The notes under the pieces were generated by a model. The model did no database searches. It was not told the origin of the DNA and saw only the letters and a list, made by a program, of their open reading frames with translations. Below, piece by piece: positions 14,036-26,550 of a stretch of DNA of 64,000 nt (positions are counted from its first letter, which is position 1; each line of letters begins with the position of its first letter). This DNA comes from Pterobdella sp. o SKG-2022. Its lineage: Eukaryota; Annelida; Clitellata; Hirudinida; Piscicolidae. Made by a program: the position numbers and the translations under genes. The DNA is taken from positions 13,281,076-13,345,075 of the forward strand of contig OZ038320.1 in the NCBI GenBank assembly GCA_964035795.1. The letters run 5' to 3'.

Positions 14036-14620
14036 AATCTTTTAAATGCCATCACACCTTGACATTTTTTCAAACAGAATTTTCCAATTAGTTCTGTCTT
14101 CTACAACCTGGTCAAGTTTTAGTACGCTACATGTAGTGGATAGCTTTATTAATATTTTGAAGTTCCCACTGAAGCGATCACTTATGATTTTGTGTAAGTC
14201 TTCAGATAGAGAAGAAAGTAAGGTTTAAATTCCATTTTTTACGTAAATATTCAAAACTTTTTTGCTGGAATTTTTCCATTCATTCTTAAAGATGTAACCA
14301 AAATGAATCCATCATATTTTAGCGGCGTGAGGGCCTGTAGATATTATTCTAGTATTTTTTTGTAAGTTCGTTGCTTAAGACTCTCAGGGTAAAAGATACC
14401 TATTAGCTTTTTCAACTGTTTTCTGTGATAGGCGTCAATTTTATTTCATGCTGTTTTAGTAAAAGCCCAGACTCCAGAATTATACGTCGATACAAAAAAC
14501 AACAAAGCCTTGTAGAGATTGATTTACCGTTTTTCTAGCACAAATTTTTCACTTCTTAGCAGCAAACCAAGTTCTCGAGTCTCATTGAATTTTCTCAAAC
14601 TTAGTTTTGCTTATCTTGCT
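14036..14620 (-). mobile_element. Old fragment of a LINE reverse transcriptase C-terminus
   Basis: Minus-strand reading shows broken but recognisable RT C-terminal motifs: STYNSGVWAFTKTA, then KIDAYHRKQLKKLIGIFYPE around 14540-14370, and nearer 14040-14130 a DR-x-x-W type tail (VEDRTNWKILFEKM). These align by eye with the equivalent region of the 8.1-8.7 kb LINE ([21 protein letters not shown]) but differ enough to be an older or different copy. In-frame stops make it a relic. Confidence 0.7.
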
Positions 14621-17410
14621 TTTTAGGTTTTATTTATAAAATTTCTGGTTCATTACCTTCAGGTAGTGTATTGTAATAGGGTTCTGAAATATATATGGAA
14701 ACTCCATCTAGCGTGTAATGCTTTTCTTTTATCATTTAGGCAAAAATTTGTAGGTTGCTAGATTTAAAAATTAATGAAGCAAGAATTTTGAAAAAATTTT
14801 GTTATGGTGTTTCAATGTAAAATTAGATTTATTCGAATGTGTCTTATGAAAGATTTCCAGAATCCAAGTTGAAATTGAATGAACTTATCGCATTATTTGC
14901 ATAAAAACTTATTCAAAAAAATTTTTTTTTATTAAAATTTTTCAAATCTCCAAAAATTTCCTTTTCAAGTTTGAACAAAAATAGTGCTTGAATTCAATTC
15001 TTTGAGAATTTTTTATAATTTGCTTATTAAGCTTCAAAATTCCTATTTCAATGTTTCGAAACACTCCGTAACAGGAATATATACATTTTCAGCAAATAAA
15101 TACAAGTCTTAATAAGTTTTCCAACATTTCAGTTCGCTTCTCACACATTTCCTTCCAAGTTTAATATTTTTTAATTCATTTTGAATGAAAGCTGCTCTTA
15201 ATCATTTTCTAAATTTATTTTTTCAATTTAGCTTATGAGGATCTGTAATGCAGAAATCACTTTAGGAATGAACATGAATAATAAATGCTGCAAGATATTG
15301 GACATGTCAAAGCATCAAATAATGGTGTGTACTGTAAGGATTTCTTACCATTAATTATCAATATGTTTGAAAAATTCGTAAATTTTTTTATGAAGAAACC
15401 TATCGAAATATGAAAGCTTGATTTATTTGAGAATAAAGTAAAAATGCCATCCTTTGATCAATCATTGTTATGAATTAAGAGAAGAATGATGTCAAAATGA
15501 AATAATTCTGGAACTAAGTGAAATAAATGAACAGTTGCATAAAAGAGTTTTTGCTAAGTTTTGAATTTTTAAATAACTTAAAACTGTTTCAAAAGCAAGC
15601 TGTAGACCAGGTTTGAATGAATTTAAATTATAAATAAATCAATCTTTTTCTTAATTCAATCTCTAATCCAATTTAAATAAGTATTTTGATAAAAGACTAG
15701 TTCGTTGAAATTTAACGTATCTTGAGACGAGTCACAAGCGACGTAAGTCGGGGCATGTCGTGTTGCAGACAAATCGATAGTGGGGCTTGATTAGTTGGAG
15801 ACAATTGCTATTGAGTTGGCACAGTTGAAGAAAGACTTGGTAATGATGTTGGAGGTAGGAATATATATTAATATTTAAACCTATATAAAGAATGTTTTTT
15901 AGTCCTATTTAATAAAAAATTCAAGGAATTTTCCCTTAAGAAGTTTTTCATATTTTTGAAGATAAAAGTGATTGATGGAAACTAATTATATTTTGGATTT
16001 GAAGAACAATGCCAGTGTTTTGAAAATTAATTTTGCTACCTAATTACTTATCTAATGACAATATTCTTTAAGTGTCTCAACGTTCTTATTAGGCATGAAT
16101 AATTAATAACTGCATGCAGATGTATATTATACGGCCCTACAAAAGCTGTTGAATATCATCTCAACATCTGTTGAGGGATTTAATTAAACAATTTTCGATC
16201 TTTCAAAACATATTAAGAACAAACAAATAAAAAATAGTTTTGTTTTTAAATTTTAACTATAAAATGACGGCATACAAATACAGAAGTAACATTCTTAATC
16301 AGTCGCGCCTCTAGCCAATAGTGTTAGTCGTTTGAAAGAATGAAATATAATGTGTGTCACACTCTGTTTGATTGGTGAAACGAGCATTCTTTTCTTCAAA
16401 GACCTCTTTTCATTGGATGATGAGTTTTCAATTTTACCAACTTTGTTTTGTTAAAATTTTTAAATGTTTTTGAAAATTTCCGGTTGTAAAAACTAAAAAA
16501 ATTTCAATTGAGTAAAGTTTGAAAAAAACTAATTTCATAAAAATCAAAAATTAAACACACATAGGTATTTATTAACAATTATTTCGAAATGCACAAAAAA
16601 CATTCACCAAGTTGCATCAACATGATGAGCTGATTTAAAAATTTAATTAAGTTTTTATAACAAAAAGTTTTGTCATTATCATATACTTATAGCGCAAATA
16701 ATTCATGAAAAATCTCGCGAACACGTAAAAGAACTATATATTTACAAAATATTGCTTTCGATACACTTTGAACTACCAATAACTGATTTTAATCGCATGA
16801 CATTACTGAAAAATGTTTTTGTACTTTTTAAACAAATAAAGATAAAACTTAAACAGATAAAATCAATGAAACATGGTAAAAGACATTCAAAGGCACAAAA
16901 AAAACAATGATAAACTTCAAAAATTCAACCGCTAAGCTTCAAAGGTTTTCTGATAAATTTCAAAACAAACAGAATTTATAAATGTACAATTACAATGATT
17001 TTCTGAGAACAAGAATGGAAATAATCAGACGCTAAGCAGGCATGTAAACACTGCTTGTGTGCCATAACAGTCACCACAGCAACCTTTCACAACTTAGCTA
17101 CAGCTTGGCGTCAATGCTCATATTGATAATGTGTTTAATACATCTACACACATCAGTCATACATATATATATATTCAAGAAATTGAATATTAACAGAAAA
17201 GAAGAAAAAGGCCTATATATAGATACAAATTAATGAGATCATTGGAAAACTATGAAGAATAAAAAACGTCATTAGGTTTTATATACCAAAGTTTTTCGAG
17301 TTCAAAGTGTAAGTAACTAGATTTATAATATAACAAAAATGAGATTGATGATGGGAAAAGCTGGTCTGTAACAAAAATTAAATAAGAGAAACTTCATAGA
17401 ATTTTTGGTT
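14621..17410. other. Intergenic, nothing coding recognised
   Basis: AT-rich sequence between the LINE fragment and the basonuclin 3' end, possibly including further decayed LINE sequence. No open frame with family motifs or paired splice sites was seen. SCUBE (+) and basonuclin (-) converge here. Confidence 0.4.
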
Positions 17411-17414
17411 CAAA

Positions 17415-17420
17415 TTTATT
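17415..17420 (-). promoter_or_regulatory. Candidate polyadenylation signal for basonuclin
   Basis: TTTATT on the plus strand (AATAAA on the coding strand), 83 bases beyond the stop codon of the basonuclin gene. Confidence 0.4.
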
Positions 17421-17502
17421 TTTTATAGATAGTTTTTTTAAATCAATGCGTACAACCTCCTCACACAAAATTAACAAAACTTCATGTTGAATCTATCACA
17501 AC

Positions 17503-20500
17503 TCAAACAAAGCATTTCTTGTGTAAGTTGTAATTCTGACTATGACGATTTCTAGATTTTCTCGAAGAAAATGCCTTATTGCAACCGTTTATAGTGCATT
17601 TGTAGTTGGAACGGTTCCTCAAATGATAATTATCATTACTATTATTCGAGGTATGATCAGAAGCTGGGCTGGTTACTGCATCATCATAGTTATCAGATAT
17701 TGAATCAGTCGAGTATGACTGAAAATGTGTATGCGTTCTAGGAGACTCGTATGATGGGTTGGTTGTAAAACAGTTTGAACTGATCGGCTCTTTAGTTTTA
17801 CTGCTAGTTGTTTTAACGTATTTCTCTGGTGTTTTGAGCGATGATGAAGATACATGGGTTTCTGAGTTCATACCAAAAGTATTACATTTGTTATCTTTGG
17901 TTAAACTGTTTTGTTTGATACTCAAAAACGTAGAAGAAACAGTCTGCTCATTTTCATTAGTGAAAAAAGTATTTTTCGAAGAATTTTTCAACAAAGTATT
18001 GATAAATCTATTGTTCCCCAAGTTCAAAGTTTTGAGTAGATTGTTGTTCATGTTGCTGTCTTTAATTATGCAGTTTACACCATCACTCTTGTCAAATAAG
18101 GTTTTATTGAAGGAAGTTGATGCGTCTCTTTTGCTGATATCAACTTTATTAGTGGTTAAATTTAAAATTTCATTCTCATCTATCAACAATGAACACTCAT
18201 CTTCACTGTTCCCTGTGTCATCTTCATCCCCCACTTTAGTATATGCTAAAAGTTTTTCTTCAAATTGTTCAGTCACGCTATTATTTTTTTTTCTAACAAG
18301 ACCGAAATAAGAAAAAAAATGTTCTTCAGAACTAGAATATTCTTCATTTGAAGCATCAGAACCGTAACACAACTTTTTATGGCTACTTTTTCTTTCAGAA
18401 TTTTTTCTCGTTTTTTTTATTGAACTTTTTGTTTTATCAATATTGTTAATGAAACTATCATTTTTATTAACAATTTTTTTGCCTTGATTTTTGTTCATTA
18501 GTCTTTTGACAGTGTCTGTAATGCTGTTTTCTAGGGAGTATGGCAAATCTTCAGATTTCACTAAAAAGTTATCTTTAGAGCAGTCATTTACATATTTGTT
18601 TACTTCAGACAAACTTTTTTTAGTTTTATCAGTATTTTCATTACTATCATTTTTCATTTTAATACTTTCTTTATATGAATTGTCGAAATTTTGTTTTCCA
18701 CCAAATCCCGATATAGCATTAATGTTTTTACAGGGTCTAGACTTTTTGACTTTTGTATCTTCATAATTACTTATATCATCCTCAAGGTTAAAAGAGCTTT
18801 CGGCGTAATTGACACGAAAGTTGCTAGTTCTGGCTTTTCTGCTATCTTTTCTTCCAAGGCTATTCATATTATTTTCAGTATTTTTGAAACTGTCATTTGT
18901 AGCTATTTCACTATGTGTTGTTTCATTGATTTTGTAGCTGTTATTATTGAAGATATTCTCCTCACAATCGTTGATGTTATTATTTTCACCATAAACAGAA
19001 GGGCATTTCAAAGGTAGAGAGCTTTTTCTCTTGTGACTTCTAGTAGTTTGGGGAGTTGTTTTGTTAAGTGAATTTAGTGAAGATTTTTGATTAGAAAGAG
19101 AAGATTGTGAAGCTAGTAAGCCGGCGTTTTCATTTGTGTAGTTTGAATCTACTTTATCGAGGCTTTGATTTTTGTTCAGAGATAAGTTTACTGCTTCTTC
19201 GCAGTTATTGTTCAAATATGATTTATTGTCATAAAAACTAAAGTTTTTCTCAGTTTTGTTATTTAGTATTTCATTTTTACTGAATTCTTCAAAATTGTTT
19301 CTATTTGTAATAAGTGAAGCTTCTATATTTTTTCTCTCAATATTTTGCATTTTCGAGCCATCATCCAATTCAGCAAACTTATTTTGTTTGTTATTAGAAC
19401 CTTGTTGATTATTAGCCTTGATGATGAATCTGTCATTATGCTTTCCCCCTTCTTTTTGGTCTTCTGATTTGCTAGCATATCCAATCTTTATTGACATCTC
19501 TTCTTCATCTTCTTCGTCTTCATCTTCGTCATAAATGTTGTCGATTTTCGTCCCATCTCCGCTGTTGTTAAAAGCAGGATTTCCACTACTAGTCATGGAC
19601 ATGTTTGCTTCATTGCTCTGTAATGAAATATATACATATTGATTAAAAAATTAATACATTTATATAAGTTTAAAAAATTATATTTTTCAGCACAGAATTG
19701 ATCTTTGACAAATAATCTGCCTCACTCACATCATTTCCTTTTTTTCTTACAGATTGTGGCATGTGGAGTTTGGGATTCGGGTTTGCACTGTGTCTGTTTC
19801 TACTCCTCCTTGAACTGAACATCATTGTGCAGCCTGGAACATTTAGTTTTATATTGTTAAATTTCTAGATCCTCAAAACTATTTCTCAAATTTATCTATT
19901 AAATAAATTCCAAATTTTATTATGAAGAGCACCTTACCAGCAACTGTGCACTTGTGCATCTCTTTGAGGTGCACCGCACTGTAGTGAATTTTCAAAGCTC
20001 CCTTATCACAGAAAGTTTTGTGGCAAGCCGTACACAAGACTCGCTTCTTACCTTTAAGCATAAACATCATTTATTAAGTTTTATACAGTTTAATAGTTTA
20101 TGAAACGAAATTCTCTGATTCATGATATATTTACTAGCGTTTGAATAATATTTGGTGAAGTTTTGAAATTTCCAACTAAACCGAAGCTAACCAGATGGAG
20201 AGATGAGAGTTCCCCCGTAACCAGGTGTAGGTTGCCAAGGTCTTTTGAGTTGTTGTTGGCTGTTGTTTTTGTTGTTATTGCGAGGTTTTTGTTGCTGTGT
20301 TTGCTGAGAAGATAGCATCATTTGGGCAGGGTTAATTTGTTGTGGATGTTGAAGTTGATGTTGAAGAGATGATTGTTTGTTTGGTGTGATTATTGGGTTT
20401 CTATCAATCAAGTTTGTCACGTTTGTTGGAAGGTTTTGTTGAAGAAGCATTAATTGAGGTTTTCTTTGCTGTTGAAGTTGTTGTAGAAGCTGTTGTTGTT

Positions 20501-23500
20501 GATGCAATTGTTGTTGAAACAACTGGTGATGTTTCAACTGAGGCTTTTGAGGCAGGGGTGAGGAATGGTGTTCCTTGGAGGAGTCCTTCAGGCTGTAATC
20601 TAAGACTTCATATAATTCATTGGTACAGCCTTCATCAAGTTTTAAAACTGCTTTAACATCGTGTTTCTCCATGTCTTTCAAGTTATTATTTTTGTACTTT
20701 TTATCAATAGTGTTATTATAAGATTTTTCAATTCTGTAAATATTATTAATGCGATTTTTCTCTTCATATCCCGTGCTATAAGATGACGCATAATCGCTTG
20801 TTTCTCCCGTATTGATGTTAAATGTATTGTTTAAGCTGTTGATTATATTGTTATTCTTCAATAAAGTATTTGCATCATTTTTTTGATTGTTAGTTAAATC
20901 AACATTAGTAACATTTTCAGTGTTTTCTGATTTTACTTTGATGTACGTACTTATGTTGTTTACTGTTGATGCGGTTGGGTTATTACTTATACTGTTTGAG
21001 GTGCATATAGCTGATTTAATAGTGTTAGTAGTTGTAGTATTTACTGTTGTGGCTGTGGCTGAAGAAAAATTTTTCAATGCATTTTGAACTGATTGGTTGG
21101 ATAGAGCCAAATTCAAAAAATTCGATTTGTTTGAAAATAATTCTGATTTTAAATTTTGTTGTTGAAACATTTGCAAATGTTGTTGTAAGGTTAAAGAAAG
21201 ATTTTTCTGAAATATTTGTTGCAAATGCTGAGATGTTGGTAATAATAGATGCTGTTTGTTGGGTGTTGTAGTCGGGGTGTTCAAAAAAGCATTTCTCAAG
21301 AGTTGAGGAGAGCGCAAGAGATTTGCAGTCAATAAGTTGGCTGCGGTGGTGTTGTTGGCGTTGAAGAAGGTTGCAAGGTTGTTGATGTTGATGCTTGTGT
21401 TTGCCGATGTAAGATTTTGGGCGTTGTTACTTGAACTCGTATTTGATGAAGAGGATAGAAACGGGGGAGTGGTCAAGTTATTGTTAACCAAGTTATTAGT
21501 GTTGTTTATATTGTTTCCTAATAAACCATTATTCAATAAAAGACTTTGCAAAACAGCGGGAGAAAGAAGTTTTGATAAATTTATGCTATTATTGTTAATA
21601 TTGTTATTTTGAGTAGAGTTATTGCATTTGGTCACATTATTATTATTAGTGTTGTTGTTCAACTTACAATTATTTATAATACTGTTATATACACTAGCAC
21701 TACTATTATTTGCTGTACTGTTTTTGTTTTCTCTATTGAAAGAATTGATTTGATTAGTGGTTAAATTAATTAAACTATTATCTAAGACGTTTTTATTGAG
21801 ACTTCCGTTGCCAATGGAGTTGTCAGATTGGTTATTGAACAAACCCGCTTGAGTTCCCAGCAAACCAAGGGCCAGTGATCGGTAGGCCTCTATCGTGATT
21901 AACTGACTCAATATCAACCTCTCTTCCTCGATGCTTGGTATGGTCCAGTCTTTGAGGAATTGCTTGTTTTGATCCTTGGAAGTAATTTGAATGAATAAGT
22001 AGAAACGAAAAGTAATTTTTAATATTTCAATGTGAAATATTAAAGCTATCAAGTTAAAGCACAGGTTTAATGAATATTTTCAAATTACTAATTACTTTTT
22101 TAAATTCTAGACGTTAATAAATGACCTTGAAACTTTATTTCAATTTTGGTATTTTACTCAGAAAAATTATTTAAAAAACAATTACACACACCTCCAAGAT
22201 GTATCCTCTCTGATAGTCTTCAGCGCTCCAACCAAAACAATTCAACAACTCGTCCATTTCTTCTGGATTGAGATCTTTGAAGAGGCGGTCTAAAACAATC
22301 TTCAAGCGAACAGGTATGGCTTGGGAAGAAAAAAGTACTAAACTAGCAATTGATTTAGCTATTTTGTATTGGTTTGATTTTTCTTTTTTTGAAGAAACTA
22401 TGCACGTTGTTTTGGAAGGTAAATTATAAGTGCCTAAAGAATCAGGTGTTTTGACTGAATTTGTAGACACAGGAGGAGTAGAAACGATCGGAGATGGATT
22501 TTCGGTGACTGAAGTTTGGCTCAAATGGTTATTTTGAGGCAATGTTAAATCTTTTGGACTGTTTGTATTGATAGAAAATACAGATGTATTTTCGCTTTTG
22601 GAACAACCCGTCACTTCACTTGGTGTGTTTTGGATAATCAAATGATTTGGTAAAGGTTGTTTTGTGGATGTTTTTGAGAAAAAATTCAAGTTACTAATAA
22701 CGTTTTTTTCATTGTTTTTTGAAGATTCATTTATATACTCAGTATTTAAATATTTAGACTTTTCAACACAAAGATTGTCGTCCCTTTTTGAATCAGTATC
22801 TAACTGGCAATTGCTATCAATCGTTGAAATAGAAGAATATTTATCATTGTTTAAAATGGGAAGATTTTCTGGATTAAGACTGTTTTTATCGTTATTTTTA
22901 ATCTCTGAAGTCTTTTCTAGTTTAGCGTTACGACCATTTTTACTATCAGTCTCGATGTTTCTGGTAGGTAGACTGGCCTGGTTTATCAGGTCTGAAAAAT
23001 GTCAGAATTTGAGAGTGAAAATAAAAATTTTTGATTATTTTAGAACTGTTTAAGAAATATGTTACCTTTTTGGCTTGAATTGCTTACAGAGCAATCTGGT
23101 GAAAATGATGATTTCGAAGTTGAATAAAAAATTAGTATTTTTATCAATATTTAACAAAAAGAAGATAATTTTTTAAAAAACTTCGTTTAAAATATTTCAA
23201 ATCAAAATTTATTGAGAATCTTCAAAAATTGATATTTGGTTTTTACAGCATAGTTTCATACACAAAGCTCTGAGAAAATATATATATGAAGGCATGGTTG
23301 CGTGTGTGTCAATGGTGGAGATGTATGTCATCAAGGGCATGCAGCTTAATAACATATACAAGTTGAGGTCGGATTTACAAAATAACTTCTCAATTATTTC
23401 TTAATTTATTTAGAACAGTTTACTTCATATGGTTGTACCCGTGGTGCTAAAGAAATCATTTACCATTGTAAATTTAATAAATTATCTATCAATTTTTTCA

Positions 23501-23914
23501 CACTCCTTGTTTTTATGATATCGATTAGTGAAGAAGTTTGTTCAACTTTATTTAAATATAAATAAGATTCAATTTTTTATGATATAAATTAAAAGTTGTC
23601 GTAGTCTAAAACCGTCAAATTTTACATAAACTGATTTTTTGAACATGTACCACAAAAATCATAAGTTCTAAGCCACACGTGGCGCAAAAACTTATATCGA
23701 GAACCCCCGTTTATTTTGTTACTAATTATAGCCACCTGTCTCTAAAAACATACTTAAAGCACCATAAAAACAACATGATCATCATCCTCACAAACACAAC
23801 AACATCCTCACCGTGTAAGACCCATCCATGGTTGCACCCTGCACATGATCTTTTGTTGACATCATGTGACCGGAAACTGATGCAACTACATCCGGTGACT
23901 TTGCAAGATGGTGT
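17503..23914 (-). CDS. BNC: Basonuclin-like zinc-finger transcription factor, 5' start not found
   Basis: Nuclear C2H2 regulator of the basonuclin/disco group. Seven exons join in phase: 23914-23812, 23095-23066 (30 bp), 22991-22192, 21974-20192, 20051-19938, 19833-19730, 19617-17503 (about 1680 residues; vertebrate basonuclins are about 1000-1100). First exon seen: the N-terminal CSC...CAGCNHGW motif. Exon 3 ends in the conserved helical block ([28 protein letters not shown]), which continues in exon 4 ([13 protein letters not shown]). Then come about 550 residues rich in Asn, Gln, Leu and Thr. The paired fingers follow: finger 1 ([29 protein letters not shown]) and finger 2 ([14 protein letters not shown]), split over exons 4-6 by introns near GKK and AG/C. 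A long Asn/Ser-rich acidic region with basic patches ([15 protein letters not shown]) leads to a final finger, [19 protein letters not shown], just before the TGA at 17505-17503. The start codon probably sits in a small upstream exon that I could not identify. Confidence 0.92.
20192..21974 (-). repeat. Asn/Gln homopolymer-rich coding tract inside basonuclin exon 4
   Basis: On the coding strand, AAT/AAC and CAA/CAG codon runs give repeated poly-Asn blocks (about 21720-21480) and poly-Gln blocks (about 20540-20260, with His). This is low-complexity coding sequence, with no stop over 1.78 kb despite the AT-rich context, which supports it being translated. Confidence 0.7.
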
Positions 23915-26350
23915 CTGCAAAAATTTTTGATTTTTTGTTTTCGTTTTTATTCGTCAAAAATTGAAGACTTCACAAACACGTTTATTACAGTAAAAAAACT
24001 ACAATTATAGACAAATTCAACTTTGCGATAATTCATTAGTATATTTTTATATCAGAACAGTTTTATTTATGTTACCATGGAAACATAGCTTACAGATTTT
24101 AAATGAAACTAAAATTATTGTAGTATTATAAAGAATATAGTTAATTGGTTGATAATTGAAATTCAATAAAAATTGAAGTTATTTCAAATTTTTTCTTCGT
24201 TTTATGAAGATGCTGAGAGTTTGAATCCTTTCTTCCCCTTTTTGTATTACTCTTTCTTTGTTAATTTTCACTTAGTTTAAAAGTTATCCGTTTGAAATTT
24301 AATTTAAAGTTAAAACTCGTTTTTTTTTAAATTATAAGTTTTCCATATGCTTTTTTATATTTAAATAAGAAGTTAAAATTTTTATTTATCATAATTGATT
24401 ACATTTGACTAAATTTTTTTCAACGTTCCCCTCAAGTTCCATGTTGAAACGAAGTGTCTGTGAGACTTTAAAAATGATTGTTTTTTAGAATTTTGATGAA
24501 AGCATTCAAAATGGATATTGGTTATTTATACATTTTTCTTGTATGACTGGGATAAATATGAAATTAAAGATATAGTTGACGACTCTGTCGTTATTCCTCA
24601 CACTTTTCAAGTGTTTCCACTGCCAATGCTATCATCAACCGTTATGGAAAACAATGCAGTCACATCAAACACGCCTTAATAAAAATGGAATTTAAAAAAT
24701 TCAAAAATTTGCTCACCCTATTCTAGAAAATGTCTTAAAAATTTTTATAGAGCTTGAAAACTATAACTTATCTCTAATAAAAACATCGTGCAATGAGAAT
24801 TCATCAGCTTCGATGAGTATGTTAAATGGCATGCAATTAGACGACAAATGACCGAAGCATCGAACCTTCCTGTCACTTATTCTAGCCACGTCATCAGGAA
24901 ATTATGAGCAGACGTGTGACGAAGAACAAATTCATAATAATTAAAATAAAAAGGTCAATAAAAATGCCGGTTACGGTGTTGTAGTTATGATGAAGGCAAA
25001 AGAAAAAGTATAACAAAAATTAATGGAGTTTTAGCTTTTTTTATAAGCTGAAATTATCAAAGACCAATGCTTTTGTAACGTTGATAAGACATTAAAACTC
25101 TCATTTTTGGCAAAAGTTTAAAAGTATCACCAAAAAAATACATGATATGCCCTTAAGACGTTGACCAAACAATGTGCATGAAATAACATGGATTTTATTT
25201 TAAAAATATTTCCAGTTCTATCAAAGTTTTCAATAGGAGCAAAAAGCAAGGTAAGGTTCCTATGCAAAAACTTTATTAATATCAACTTCAACACCTAACT
25301 TTAACGATATACGGATAGCTTTTATGACTGAATAATTCTTCACGGATCAGCAACCAATAGCATCAAAGCTTCACGGACACCTCTGAGTCTAAATTGAAAC
25401 CTTTCAATTTTATTTGCAGTTTGTTTTGATTTTATAATCAACTTCAAATGCGTTTATTTGAATAAGAGTGGGTGTCAGATGGGATTGAAAAGATGGTTAT
25501 ACGTTTTTAAAAAAATTATAATTGATTTTTGAAAAAGTAGTTGAATGATGTATTTTAATTTTGTTCCCTTCATACAGTTGTCAAGCTAGACTCACTAGTT
25601 TGTAGAACTTATTTGATTTTGAATAATATTTTGAATCTAAAATCTCAGGTATTAAATTAATTAAGTTTTTTTGAATTATTATCTTCATCAAATGTGACTA
25701 AAAATGAATGCATAATATAAATGTTTTGTTCATTTCATAAGCACATATAGAACTAAATGATATATCGAGTCTGAATGGTTGCCTCAGGAAGTTCAAAGCA
25801 CACAATTGGAAACTGATCAATTAGTGAAGATTTTTCTGTTTCAAAATTTAGTTGACTAATTTAGTTATAAAGAACCTGTTATTTTTTGTTGGCGTGTATA
25901 ACCCATAGCACTTGTGGATCAACCTCAGAAAGTGATCGACTACAACATATGGAGTTGAGACTTATCGGTTGAAAAAAGCAACATTATGGCAATTATGAGT
26001 TTGTTGAAAAAGAAACTTTTTATCCTTATAAAAGCCCAAAATACATTACTCCTACAATCAATTCAGTGATTAATATTTTTCTTTAACAGTTTCATCATTA
26101 AGTTATAAACAAGTTGTTATTAATTAAAAACTCTTTTACCACATGCTTCCTCCTAAAACATTATATGAAGCTTGAATAAACAGTTTAAAGTTTTGATATA
26201 TAGACCGAAAGAGTTTACAGGAAGGATAAAACATCACAATCCACATGTGAGCATCTGCAAAAGAAGCCATATGAAGGCTTAATATCTACAAGCATCCCTC
26301 TAATTAAAGGTGTTCTAAGCATTACTTTACAAAAATATACCAAATAAACT
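23915..26350. other. Upstream flank of basonuclin, nothing recognised
   Basis: Should contain the basonuclin first exon and promoter, or the first intron, but no ATG exon with a matching phase-0 donor stood out. No transposon protein motifs were seen. Sequence is AT-rich. Confidence 0.35.
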
Positions 26351-26550
26351 NNNNNNNNNNNNNNNNNNNNNNNNNNNNNNNNNNNNNNNNNNNNNNNNNN
26401 NNNNNNNNNNNNNNNNNNNNNNNNNNNNNNNNNNNNNNNNNNNNNNNNNNNNNNNNNNNNNNNNNNNNNNNNNNNNNNNNNNNNNNNNNNNNNNNNNNNN
26501 NNNNNNNNNNNNNNNNNNNNNNNNNNNNNNNNNNNNNNNNNNNNNNNNNN
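26351..26550. other. Assembly gap (200 N)
   Basis: Exactly 200 consecutive N, probably a scaffold gap whose true size is unknown. The minus-strand frame across it (26215-26598) is an artefact of unknown bases being read through. Confidence 0.99.

Noticed and set aside
17759..21612. Long plus-strand open frames (e.g. 17759-18310, 18491-18766, 20393-20656, 21337-21612)
   Set aside because: They are antisense shadows of the basonuclin exons. Their Leu/Val/Phe-rich composition is the complement of Asn/Gln/Lys codon runs.
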